From contig WHVD01000286.1 in assembly GCA_015178975.1 (NCBI GenBank), positions 1 to 64,000 of the forward strand: a DNA stretch of 64,000 bases, in the 5' to 3' direction. The notes under the pieces were generated by a model. The model was given only the letters and a program-made list of their open reading frames with translations. It had not been told where the DNA came from and did no database searches. The stretch is from Hysterangium stoloniferum. Lineage: Eukaryota; Basidiomycota; Agaricomycetes; Hysterangiales; Hysterangiaceae. The position numbers were made by a program, and so were the translations under genes. Below, piece by piece: positions 45,855-56,749 of this stretch. Position 1 is the stretch's first letter. The number at the start of each line of letters is the position of its first letter.

Positions 45855-46490
45855 CGTTTAAGAGACGGACATACGTTTGATTATGCACGATGCAGCACCT
45901 CAGTGATGTATCAAGTGCTTGCACAGCGAGTATTCGGCCTAGGAAACTCCGAAGACACAATACTCACAGAACAGACACAGCTGAACGATAATGAATGGGT
46001 CAACATATCGGGAAAGTTGATAAAACAACGCACCGCATTCTCAAAGATACAAGCCAGAACCAACTGATTGACATCCCTAGCCCATGAACCAGAGAAATCG
46101 ATGAAACGAAAGAAGTAGAAATATCCACAGAAAGAAGGAGAAGGAGAACTAGAAAAGAAAAGAAAGGAGTTTATCTGGCCTCTGCCACTATTACTCGTCC
46201 GCCGCTACCCCTACTTTCTGTCCGCTGCTGCCCCCCCTCTTGCCCCTGCTTTCACTTCTGCCCCTGCTTAATCCACTTACCTCTCTGTCCGCCATCAGTT
46301 ACATTGTGGTGGAGGCACACCTGGAGTCAATGGTTCCATCCGAGCAGCTAGAGGTCCACCAAGTGTCTTTGCCGAACGTTGTGGGTAGTTGGACATGCGG
46401 GACTGGCTTTCCAACCTGTTGCCACCCCAGATCAGGTGCAAGTGCTGTCACACTGAGGTATCCCCCACTTGCCTATATGATAACATGTGA
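45855..46490 (-). repeat. LTR-like or promoter-like block, inverted pair of 4915-5560
   Basis: The minus strand runs from TGTTATCATATAGGCAAG (46490) through CAGTGTGACAGCACTTG to GTGGTAGTC (about 45855). It contains a CCCCTGCTT/CCGCTGC pyrimidine-rich repeat (46195-46270). No duplication of the target could be fixed. Confidence 0.4.
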
Positions 46491-46566
46491 GTATAATTGC
46501 CAAAATTAATGAAACGAGATCGTACTTGTCTAACCATGTTGGGGGTTCTCCTCTATTATTAAAAGC

Positions 46567-46801
46567 TGTAATCCCGTCGTCAATTGGGATCACTGGCGGT
46601 CACACAGTTGACAGGACCACGGTGTATTGTCCAGAGCAGAACAAGATACAGGCAAGTGCAGCGTACGGTAAGATCTAAGGTCCTGAAAACTTCCCGGCTA
46701 CTTATACGATGCAACACGGTGATTATGTAATCACGTGTTGATTGAAACGAGAATGTAAAACTAAAGGGTCCGTGCGTAAGACTGGGGGCACCAGGATTAC
46801 A
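46567..46801 (-). repeat. Solo LTR, TGTAATCC family, with TSD AAAGC
   Basis: TGTAATCC at the left end and GGATTACA at the right end form perfect 8-bp inverted termini. AAAGC flanks both sides (46562-46566, 46802-46806). It is inverted relative to 53394. Confidence 0.92.
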
Positions 46802-47199
46802 AAAGCCTTGTCTTGTCTCGCCTTTCTCTTTCCCTCGTAATGGGGTTGAGGTGTTAAAGACTTATGTTCGAAATGCTTTGTCCTTCTAAGAAGTCAATGT
46901 TAGTTGGTGTAAGAAATGTAGCCAATGGGACTCACCTGCAACCCGAAGATGTTCGCACCCTGGAGGACAGACTCTTTGAGACATGCGAACCATCACCATC
47001 TCCTTTATACCGGCGCTGGTTCTTGGGGTTGTACATTGATGCCGACGACCCGTCACATTCGGCTTCATCCCGGTAAGGACATCTGGGATGGCCATCGGTC
47101 GGAGACCTTGTGCTTCGTGGTCCTTTAGGTGCTGGTGCTAGGGTGGTCTTCAGTTTGTTTCTTGTAGTATTAAAATAAGTCACAACTAACGAGGTATTT
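46802..47199. other. Unassigned stretch
   Basis: Short frames are open on both strands. A minus-strand piece (MYNPKNQRRYKGDGDGSHV) ends at a GTGAGT site near 46937 and could be an exon. I do not recognise it and it has no copy elsewhere in the window. Confidence 0.3.
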
Positions 47200-47660
47200 C
47201 TTGATATTTCAAGTCAGGGAAGTCAGGAGGTGAAGACTTTGGCCTCGGCACAGGATCCAGGCTGCTCATAAGCTCGTCCTGCAAGCGCACCGTGCCCAGT
47301 CCCATCGTGTGAGGGAAGATCCTGAATTTAATGAAGGTTAAGGACGTATGAGTGAAACAAGTGGTGCAACATACTGCGTACTAGATGATGAGCTGCCCCA
47401 GATGCCCCTATACGACATGTCTGCATAGACTTCTATATTTGCACAAAATATTAATTTCCCCAATGATGCATTATGATAAAGGAGTCACTACCTTGTCTGT
47501 ATCCATGATTATTCATCCCTTCACTGTCCATCGCAGAGGTGGTAGCGCTAGCGCTAATGTGCGGGGGGTCGAGTTGGCAAGACACAACATGGTAAACAAA
47601 TGGGACAACGGGGAGGAACGCTGTCACAGGAATATCTGCAATTATCGCGGATTTCTATGA
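47200..47660 (-). pseudogene. Small multi-exon gene fragment, inverted copy
   Basis: ATG near 47532 gives MDSEGMNNHGYRQ with the GTAGTGACTCC donor and the GTGCAAATATAG end of the intron. It is followed by YRGIWGSSSSSTQYVAPL and DLPSHDGTGHGALAGRAYEQ. The two copies share the intron position but differ in the exon 2 frame. Function is unknown. Confidence 0.45.
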
Positions 47661-48290
47661 GTTTTTACAGATCCGCACAAAGGAATGAGGTGTATGAACC
47701 AAATGCTGGAGACAGGTCTGTCTGCGTGCTCGTACCGGCCAACACTTTCTGATCAGTGGCTTCATCGTCGTCATCAATGAAGGAAAATTCTGATAGTTGA
47801 GCAATATATGATGAAAAGTAAAAATAACCGACACGAAACCGGGACCATATACTCGGATCCATCATCACCAGCAGTTTGTGACTTGGGGTGGATGGTGATA
47901 TTCGTCTTGGGACTGATGTGGAACGTCTCATCGTTGGGTCCTGCTTAAAATAAGTCCAGTAAGTATATTATGACATTAGTTAAATGATGTCGGACAAACC
48001 TTGCACAATGCGCTTGGCGAATGATCCCGTCAATAGCAATCCATCCAGCATGAGGGGGCCATACTCTCCAAGATCGAGCCCCTTCCCCCTGTCTTCCCAC
48101 GAGATACGTGGGGTATAGTCCCGATCTTCATTGGCGCCTTAGACATTACCGTCATCCACGTGCACAATATCATGACTGGCAGTTTGTGACCTGGGGCGGA
48201 TGGTGGTAATCGCCTTGGGAACGATGTGGGGATGGAGAGTCCCGGCATTGGGTCTTGCTTAAATTAAGTTAAGTCAGTATATGATAGCAT
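47661..48290 (-). pseudogene. Module B, copy B6 (3' exons)
   Basis: Inverted sister of 35690-36240, without the transmembrane and repeat exons. Pieces: HVSRGKTGGRGSILESMAPS-type frame near 48100 and the ESSF-DDDEATDQKVLAG exon near 47790 (read here as FSFIDDDDEATDQ). Confidence 0.5.
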
Positions 48291-48299
48291 TAATTAAAT

Positions 48300-49010
48300 G
48301 ATGTTAGACAAACCTTGCCCAATGCGCTGGGCGAATGATCCTGTGAACAGTGATCCATCAAGGAGGAGGGGGCCATATTCTCTAAGGCCGACTCCCAAGT
48401 GCAACTACTACAGTGGATGGTGGTTGTCCCAAGAGTGTTGAGAAGAAAGGGAAGCCCGACAGATGATAATGACTGTGGATGGGAAGGAAATGAAATGGAA
48501 GATGCCGAGCTTGATTTGGGCCCATAAGCACGCACGTCAAGTGGAGGCAGCCACCATTCAATCTGCATAACCCTACACTCACACATCCGTTCGAAGCAAC
48601 GACACACATTTGCGCTCATTTCAACCACAGTGCAGACGTTCGGAGGCTTTTCCCAGATGCCTGAAAGCATGTATATGGCTACACATTCGTCGTTCTTCGC
48701 TATGGTCAGTGTGGCGGAGTAGCTTGGGCAGCTGTGTAGCAACTGTGTAATGCACTGGGTAGCGTTTTGGGGGTGTTTGAGATGATTCGGTGGTTGCGTG
48801 GGCTCATTACGGGCCAGCGAATGACGGCGGAATATCTGATGGATTCTGTTAGTACCTCGCCTGTATGCCAGGTAGCCCCTCTCCAAACCCCAACGCCCAG
48901 AAACCGTCTGAAACGCCGCTCATCATCATCCTCCTCGCACTGTGTAGCATTCCCTTCGTCATGCACCGTCTCATTCGCAGCCACCCGCTTGCCCCCGAAT
49001 GTCGATGGGA
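48300..49010 (+). pseudogene. PEX13 fragment, copy 3
   Basis: The plus strand reads QTFGGFSQMPESMYMATHSS and FFAMVSVAE, then a TAG where the other copies have Gln. The GSVLG part is degraded. The hydrophobic LIIILLALCSIPFVMHRLIR is readable in one frame near 48910-48980. Inverted sister of 34986-35629. Confidence 0.82.
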
Positions 49011-49983
49011 CTGATTGCTTTGGCATTTGAGGGCAAGGTGCAGAATCCTCTTGCAGAGGCTTACGATCCCGTTCAGTGGAAGAGCTGTTGTCAACATCCG
49101 TGAGCGGTTGTGGCAACTGTGATGCTTCCTCTAGGTATTAAAGGTAAATGGCATGCCTGTACTTCTTGCCTTGTGGCATTCATTCCATCTCTCTCTTCTC
49201 TGGACTTTACGCGGGTTTCGAGACAGGCTGTTGAACGAAAGAGCTTCTGAGACGCTGTCCACTATGAGCAAGTGCTGTGACTGCAACGGGTATTTCGGAT
49301 ATTGAATTGCTCGGCTGTCATAGTAGTGTTTGGGAAGGCTTAGGCTTTGGGCATAGCCTCAACTCGTTATCGAAAGCGACGCGCGGTAAGACTTGCCCAA
49401 GGACAGAAATAAAGAAAAAATGTTAGTCAGTTTCAATAGCATGAATTAAACGCGTCAACCAAAACGCAAATCATATGGGTCGGTGGCCTTGTCGGCAGAG
49501 AACTGTAGCCTGCCAGCGTCTGCGCAGGCTTGCATGCTGCGTAGGCAGGGAGTGTGACCTTCGGCAGGGAGTGTGACCTTCGGCAGGGAGTGTACCCATG
49601 GCAGTGTGACCCGCGTGGCAGTGTGACCCGCATGGCAGTGTGACCCGCGTGGCAGTGTGACCCGCGTGGCAGTGTGAGCGCCGTCAGCCTGATGCCTGGG
49701 TGCCCCATCCAAGACCAGTCGGCTGTCATGACTTCGAATTTGTAAACATACTCTTCTTACCCAGGAGTCGATTTTAATCCGTAAAAGTTCCATGAGGGGC
49801 ACGGATCGAGCAAACCGGAACCTAGTCTAGCCCGTGTGCCTGGTCAGGATTTTCGGTTTTTTCCGACACTTCTACCTAACCACACCTTCAAGTTTCTCTG
49901 GGTACTAGCCGGGGTCCCCGCGGAGACCTTGTAGGTATGTATTCATGTTTGGAAAGTGATAGATTGTTGTATAATAATCCTTT
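49011..49983. repeat. Repeat block D10 and A 3' flank (inverted)
   Basis: Inverted sister of 33990-34985. It holds the D frames (minus strand NGIVSLCKRILHLALKCQSN near 49070), the minisatellite listed separately, the TGTCGGAAAAA block near 49870 and the GAATTTGAAGAGTTTATTCC flank. Confidence 0.5.
49543..49684. repeat. Minisatellite: 19-bp units then 17-bp units
   Basis: Three units like GGCAGGGAGTGTGACCTTC are followed by five 17-bp units GGCAGTGTGACCCGCGT (49600-49684). The inverted sister at 34365-34440 has only two of the 17-bp type, so unit number changed after duplication. Confidence 0.85.
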
Positions 49984-51826
49984 ATGAATTTGAAGAGTTT
50001 ATTCCCCATGGGGTGTTATCTCAGTGTTCTGCTGGAGAACAGGTGCAAGAAGACAATATTTGAAGTTATCGGAGTATCAATCTCTTTCTGGAATCATCGT
50101 TTGAGCCCTTTAAAAACTGAGGAAATCATCCTCTGGATATCAAACTTTGTGTTACTCGTCGAAGAATCTTAAGCTACATCCAACATATTCAGGTAATGAG
50201 AAAATATGTTAGTCATATGCAACAGTCTAGTCACACAACCGTCGGTGCCTCTCCAAATGGGATAAGTATTCTGTGTTGGAACTTGGAGAGACCCCTACAA
50301 ACGGAGTCGCAAGCAGACAGAGGAGGGAATGTACGTCGTTCATCAAAAACCTCAACCTTATCGCCAAAGTATTCTCCTTGGGAATATCGACAATCCTCTC
50401 AGAAAAGGTCCAGGAAGCCGTGGAAAGCAGGGATTGGGCTATCCGCTCGCACTGTCGTGCACACAATTTCGGGTTCTGGAGATTGTGAAATTAATGACGA
50501 TGAGCCCCTGATTAGCATCGAGGCGTCATGAAACAATGAAGTGTCTGCTTTCGGGCGCCGAATGAGTATTCTGATAGCCGAATCATTTTGAGACGACAGG
50601 TCCGCGATAGTGTGACTGTCGACTCACTGCAGCATTTTAACCCCGATGGATACAATGATATTAATTCGTTCAATGTTTTCTGCCAGCAATGTGACATCCT
50701 TAAATAATGCATCGAGTTCATTTACAATGGATTTATAAGCGATGTAGCGAGAAGAGTCTGCACATGCAAATGAATTGATCTTGGTCTGTAAAACGTCAAG
50801 CGCTACATCTAATAGAGTTCCATAAATGCTGCGGAGCCAAGGATCCCGTTTGAAACAGCAAGAGAAAATCGACATTTGCAGGTAGATCAGTTCCATGTGT
50901 CCAGGTTGGTTTCGATCGTATCTGCGCATTTCTCATTTCAGCCATTCTCCAAAAATAGCAACGATAAAACTTCCGACCTCATCCAGAATTTGAAATAGCT
51001 TTTAATAACAATGAGGTCCTCATGTGACAGGCGCTGTGCGTCATGCACCTCTCCAATAATGCGGCAGAACCGGGTCGTAATAATCGAATATTGTAAACTG
51101 GTGAGGGTGGCAGCCGATGGGCTACAGAGATATTCGCCAAGGTGTGATATGAATGTCGAGGCGAGAACATATCAGTCACCGGGAAGTTGCGACCGGTCCA
51201 GGGCAGTGAAGAGCACATGAACCATTTCCCCGGCGCATCCTCAATACCCTCCGTGAAATCAATTACATTCGCCATCCGTACAATGACTCTGCCAATCTAA
51301 TCTTCGCTTCTTCGCTAGTACCACAACGTGATGTAAAGGGGGTATAGGTGTTCAGAAGAAGCCATTTCGCCCGATATCGGATTTTACGCGGGTAAGATGG
51401 TCATCATTAAAGTAATTTCAGCATGCTATGAATGGCCTTCATCGGAAGCGAACATGCCTCAAGAGATCCACCCCCTCTTTAACGATTCTGTTCAATTGCC
51501 GCACAGTTAGCTATTTGTTAAGCAGTCTAGTCGTCCTCATTTCCTCGCGTGCGTACATGAGCCTTTGGGAAATTCTTTGGTATTCCTCCACACGGCGCGT
51601 GTTGAAGAAGCACCGTAAAACCAAATGGATATGGTGATGCCGTGCAGTACCTCCATCCCGAGCCGCTCCATTGCTAGACCACAAAGGTAACCGGGGCCGA
51701 TTTCGACTCCCGTTGTATTACGAATAACGGGTTCCATCCAACTATTCATAGCGTTTCTCTCAATGTCGGACATTCCTTCCTCAATCCCTGCTGATTCCAG
51801 CAAGGCTCGCGGCGGTTCTACGCCAG
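49984..51826 (-). pseudogene. A-family copy A9 (exons 2-5; exon 1 lost)
   Basis: Exon 2 (51826 down) reads MSDIERNAMNSWMEPVIRNT, VEIGPGYLCGLAMERLGMEV and ends CTCAAGAG|GC. The GC-donor intron and exon 3 (MVPxLFTAL, RLSHEDL) follow. The intron 3 donor is mutated (GGAAGT). Exon 4 begins YDRNQPGHMELIYLQMSIFS and contains DVLQTKINSFACADSSRYIA. The intron 4 donor is GTGAGT near 50628. Exon 5 contains NDVHSLLCLLATPFVG. Upstream of intron 1 the sequence passes into copia gag in place of exon 1. Confidence 0.78.
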
Positions 51827-51906
51827 CTGCAACATCAGGGCACTAAGCGGGAAAAAATTCCGACACATGGGAGTCGATCCTCGAAACAAAATATCAACAT
51901 ACCCGC
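51827..51906 (-). pseudogene. A9 intron 1 joined to copia gag
   Basis: TTTCGTTTAG-like acceptor region and intron 1 (GGAGTCGATCCTCGAAAC) are present, but exon 1 stops within a few codons of its end (GCTGCTCAACCA) and copia gag follows. Confidence 0.7.
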
Positions 51907-52400
51907 TGCTCAACCAACGTCAAACTCCTCCGGCAGCATACTCATAAACAGACTGAGATAGTCTGTGTCTTCTATAACACGATTCACTTCTAATAGTTTC
52001 AATCTGCTCGAATCCATTTGGGCTTTATATTCAATAATACCCATTCCGTCATAGTGCATTCAAACAAGTGCTGACAATAGCATTGTTCGAATATTGGTTA
52101 AATCCATTCTGTACATTGTTTTTCAGTTGTCCCATGCGTCCGTCCCTTGGATCATTCACCATATTTACCACCCTTGGTTCATCTTCAATGTGCAACATAA
52201 TTTAGCTGTAGGCTCTTTTCTTTCGAAGCTGCTGGGCCTCTTTAATTTGTAGCTTCTCCGGTTTAGGGGCTCCGAAATCTGCACGTAGCAGGCAGGTAAG
52301 TTCCCCGATACCTATTTGCCATTGATTTAATGAATCGAGTATGGTCTTCATATTCACAGTCCATGTGAAATAATTATATTTTCTCAGCTTGGGAAAAACT
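51907..52400 (-). pseudogene. Copia relic: gag
   Basis: The minus strand reads YNYFTWTVNMKTILDSLNQW near 52380-52320, EDEPRVVNMVNDP near 52180 and EYKAQMDSSRLKLLEVN near 52010. It is uninterrupted at the CATTC site (52042-52046), where the sister carries a solo LTR. Confidence 0.78.
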
Positions 52401-53966
52401 TGATAAACACTCCTACTGCCAATTTCAAAAATTTGACTTTCTTGAGAGTAACCGTAATGTATATACAGGTTGAACTGAGTAACTAGAACTCTGCCATCAG
52501 TGATAAATAGGGCCAGGGGCCATTCCCTGAAGACAATTTAAATATCGCAGCGGTGAAATAGTGCTGAGACTCGTTGGACTAAACAATAAAAGTATACGAG
52601 GCATTACAACAGGCTGCATCGGTTGTAACAGCATACATGGCAGCAGCTCGAAAAATGCGTCAAATGTCCACGGGACGTATTGTCTGGTATGTGAGGACAG
52701 GGTGCAGAATCCTATTGTGGAGGTTTACGATCATGTTCGGTGGAAGTGGCAAGTGAGAGAGCTTCTGGTTTTCAACATCCATGGGCGGTTGTGGTAACTG
52801 TGATGCTTCCTCTAGATATTCAAGGAAAATGGCACACCTGTACCCTCTTGTCTTGTTGCATCTGTTCTATCTTCCTTCTCTTTCTCTCATTCATCTCTCT
52901 GGACATTCCGCGGGTTTCAACGAGACACGCTGGTTAAATGAAAGAACTTCTGGTACATTGTCAAATATGACCAGATGCTGTGACTGCGACGGAACCTTGG
53001 GGTATTCTGGTTGAATAAAATGCTTGCACCTTTCTGCTTCCTTTTTCTCCTTCTCTGGGCGTTTCGCGGATAGCCGCCACCAGGGCGGGGAGCTGGAAAC
53101 CTTGCATAACACACTTCCTGTGGACATGTTAGGAAGGTTAGCAAGACCAATGTATCCCATGAAGTTTTGCGTATGTACTCTTGTTGGGTGGTCATGGTGG
53201 AGTGTATGGCAAGGCTTAGGCTTTGGGCATAGCCTCAACACGTCGACATAACTTATCGAAGGTGATGCGACATAAGAGTTGCCCAATTACAGAAATAAAG
53301 AAAAAATGCTACACAGTTTCAATAGCATGAATTCAACCTGTCAACCAAAACGCAAATCCTACAGGTCGGTGACTGCCCTGTCGGCAGGGAACGTGTAATC
53401 CTGGTGCCCCCAGTCTTACGCACGGACCCTTTAGTTTTACGTGATTACATAATCACCACGTTTTACGGTATAAGTAGCCGGGAAGTTTTCAGGACCTTAG
53501 ATCTTACCGTACGCTGCACTTGCCTGTATCTTGTTCTGCTCTGGACAATACACCGTGGTCCTGTCAACTTGTGTGACCGCCAGTGATCCCAATTGACGAC
53601 GGGATTACAGAACGGGAGGCTACCAACGACTGCGTATATATTAGCCAACAGCCATCTGCACAGGGTTGATCATGCTGCGTGACCCTGGTGGCAGGCTGTG
53701 TGAACCTTGCTGTGGGATTCTATGCAGAACCTTCAGCCCAATGTCTGGGTCCCCCAGACACGATCAGTCGGCTATCTCATCACTTGAGCAGCGGAAATCG
53801 GAAAAGCTGGGACCTGGCGATACGGCTGATCAGAATTTTCTGTTTTTCCACCACTTCTACCGAACTGTGCTTCCAATCTCTCCATATACTAGCACGGTTT
53901 CCCATGCAGACCCTATGAGTATGGATATACCCGTAAGTGATAGATCGTTATACAATCCTTTATGAA
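52401..53966. repeat. Repeat block D7 and flanks
   Basis: Direct sister of 17561-18960. The minus strand is open over 53286-52891 and reads SQSQHLVIFDNVPEVLSFNQ. The plus strand reads VQNPIVEVYDHVRWKWQVRE. It is interrupted by the solo LTR at 53394. Confidence 0.5.
53394..53609 (+). repeat. Solo LTR, TGTAATCC family, with TSD GAACG
   Basis: TGTAATCC and GGATTACA ends (8-bp perfect inverted termini), with GAACG on both sides (53389-53393, 53610-53614). The sister copy has a single GAACG at 18604-18608. Confidence 0.93.
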
Positions 53967-55931
53967 TTTGAAGAGTTTATTCCCCAACGCGGGACGGTCG
54001 ATTATCTAAGGATGCTCGCGGTGTAAGAAGACGAAGTTCCAAGTCATAGGGGTAGCAATCTCTTCCTTAAATTATCGTCTGAGCCCTTCAAGGATTGAGG
54101 CAACCATCCTTCGCATATCACACTTCGCGTTACTCTTCGAAAAATGGTAAAATAGGTCGAACATCATTCGGAAAATGAGTAAATACGTTAGCCACATGGA
54201 ACAGTCTAGTGACACGCCCGTCCATGCTTCCTCAAGAGGGATAAATAATTTGTGTTGGAACTTGGTGAGACCCTACAAATGGAGTCGCAAGCAGACATAG
54301 GAGTGAATGCACTTCGTCCATCAAAACATTCAACATCGTCGCTAACGTCTCCTCCTCAGGAATATAGACAACCCTCACAGAAAAGACCAGGAAGTCATGA
54401 AGGGCACGGATTGGGCTAGGTGCTCGCCCTGCCGTGCACGCAATTTCGGGGTCTGGAGATTGTGAAATTAGTGACGATGAGCCCCTTATTAGCATCGAGG
54501 CTGCATCAAACAATGAAGTGGTTGGCTTTCGGTTCTGAATTAGGATTCTGATTGCCGAATCATTTTCAGACGACGGGTCCGCGATGGTGCAACTGTGGAC
54601 TCACTACAGGATTCCCCGATTGAAATAATAACATCAATTCGACCGATGTTTTCTGCCATCAATGTGACATCCTCAAATAATGCTTCGAGTGGATCTAGAA
54701 TGCATAGATAACCGATGTAGCGAGAAAGGTCGGCACGCAAATGAATCGATGTTGGTCTGTAAAACGTCAAGCGTAATATCCAATAGAGTTCCATAAATGC
54801 TGCGGAGCCAAGGATCCTGTGTGAAACAACAGGAAAAAATCGATATTAGCGGGCGAATCAGTTCCATGTGTCCAGGTTGGTTTCGATCGTATCTACATAT
54901 TTCTCATTTCGGCGATTTTGCAAAAACGGCAATAGTAAAGCTTACGACACCATCCAGAATTTGAAATAGTTTTTAATGACATTGAGGTCCTCATGTGACA
55001 GGCGCTGTGCATCGTGTACCTCCTTAATAATGGTGGAGAAACAGTTAGTAATAATAGGATATTGTAAAGTGGTGAGGGTGGCAGATGACGCGCTACAGAG
55101 ATATTCGCCAAGGTGTGATATGAATATCGAGGCCACAGCATAGCAGTCACCCGGAAGTTGCGACCCGACCAGGGCAGTGTAGAGCATAGGAACCATCTTA
55201 GCTCCCGCATCCTCAGCATCCGCCATGAAATCGATTACATGCGCCATCCGTACTATGATTCTGCCGATCTTCGCTTCTTCGCTAGTGCCAAACCGGGATG
55301 TAAAGGCGCCATAGGTCTTCATAAGAAGCCAACTCCCCCTATATCGTATTTTACGTGGGTAAGATGGTCTTCATTAAAATAATTTCAGCATGCAATGAAT
55401 GGCCTTCATCAGAAGCGAACATGCCTCAAGATATTTATCCCCTCTTTAACCATTGTGCCCAATTACCGCACAGTTAGCTGTTCGTTAAGCAGTCTAGTCG
55501 TCGTCGTTTCTTCGAGCGTGTACATCAGCTTTCGGGCAACTCGTTGGTATTCCTCCACACGCCACGTGTAAACCAAGCACCTTCCAACCAAAACGCATAT
55601 CTTGGTGCCGTACAGTAGCTTGGTCCCGATCCGCTCTAATGCCGGACCACAAAGGTAAGCGGGGCCGACTTCGACTTCCTTTGAATTACGAATAATGGGT
55701 GCGAACCACCTAGTCATGGCGTCCCTCTCAACGTTTCACATGTTTTGCTCAATTCCTGATGAATCCAGCAAGCCTCGCGGCGGTTCTAGGCAAGTTGCAA
55801 AACCACGGCACTACACGAAAAAAGGTCCGACACATTGGAGTCGATCCCCGAAACAAAATATTAACATCCCAGTTGTTGAACCCATGAATCAAATATGTCC
55901 TTGGTGATCGATACATGTTCGTCACGACCTG
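53967..55931 (-). pseudogene. A-family copy A10 (exon 1 truncated, exons 2-5)
   Basis: Near-identical sister of A5. Exon 1 starts only at the RDEHVSITK region (55931), where block X sequence begins. Exon 2 reads EVEVGPAYLCGPALERIGTK. The GC-donor intron, exon 3 (KMVPMLYTALVGSQLPGDCY), intron 3 (GTAAGC), exon 4 and exon 5 follow as in A5. Two bases are missing near 54738 (LRADLSRYIG), a difference from A5. Confidence 0.78.
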
Positions 55932-56749
55932 GTGTGAAAGCTGTCGTGAAGATGAATTCTACGGGAAAGACGTTGACCTTGGTGGAAGTGCCTATAAGGA
56001 GGTGTGTAGAATCGATTGATGCTCTTTTCTTCACTGTTGGCTATAATTGGGTTGGCTAATGCGTCGCTTCGCTTCGTTTATTTACAGGAAAGCAAAGCAG
56101 CGCATGCATGGTATTTAATTAGAGTTGAGGTCAAGAATAACGAAAGAGGATAGATAACATGAAAAGTCTGTAAAAGAACGTAAGATCAACCCTGTATCCC
56201 CATCTCCCATCCCCGCTGTACTTACCAGCGTTCCTTTTCGGCAGTCTAATGCCACCCCGAGCCATTGTCTTCCGTCCTATCCTCCCTGCTGGTGGCCGAA
56301 AGCATGCCCAGCGTATGCCAATATAACGGCTTGTAGTGGGGTGGGAACTTGTATGGTCAGGAGACTAGGGGCAACGGCGGTGCTTTCCCTCAATTTCCCC
56401 ATTAAGGCTACTGGAAAATGAACTACGCTCTACTCAGATCGTACAAACCATGATAAATTGAGTTTTATAGCTCATGTACATTGTATCGGAGTGAAATTAA
56501 TGGATTCTCACTGAGAAAAAACCTTTTCTAAACAGAGCGATGCCACATGCATCGATCAGAAGCAACGCAAGGATATGCAGTTGCGCTTGAACGGGAGCCA
56601 AGTAATTGTCATCTCTCATTGGTATGTTGTAGTTTCTTCGCTCATTGTCAATGTTACGTATAACGTGAGTTATAAGCATCCAAAGTACTTGCACGAATGT
56701 TGTTTGTCTGTTTGGGATGAAAGTATATTCCAGGGAATAATCTGCCAGC
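55932..56749. repeat. Shard of block X
   Basis: A diverged X copy: the HALF-like exon inverted (near 56110), PAVLTSVPFRQSNATP on the plus strand near 56215, then the CATGATAAATTGAGTTTTAT part (56448). It is more diverged than the other X copies. Confidence 0.4.

Noticed and set aside
46865-47180. Minus-strand frame with MYNPKNQRRYKGDG and a GTGAGT site as a gene
   Set aside because: Single short candidate exon with no recognised domain, no second copy and no clear start; left as unassigned.
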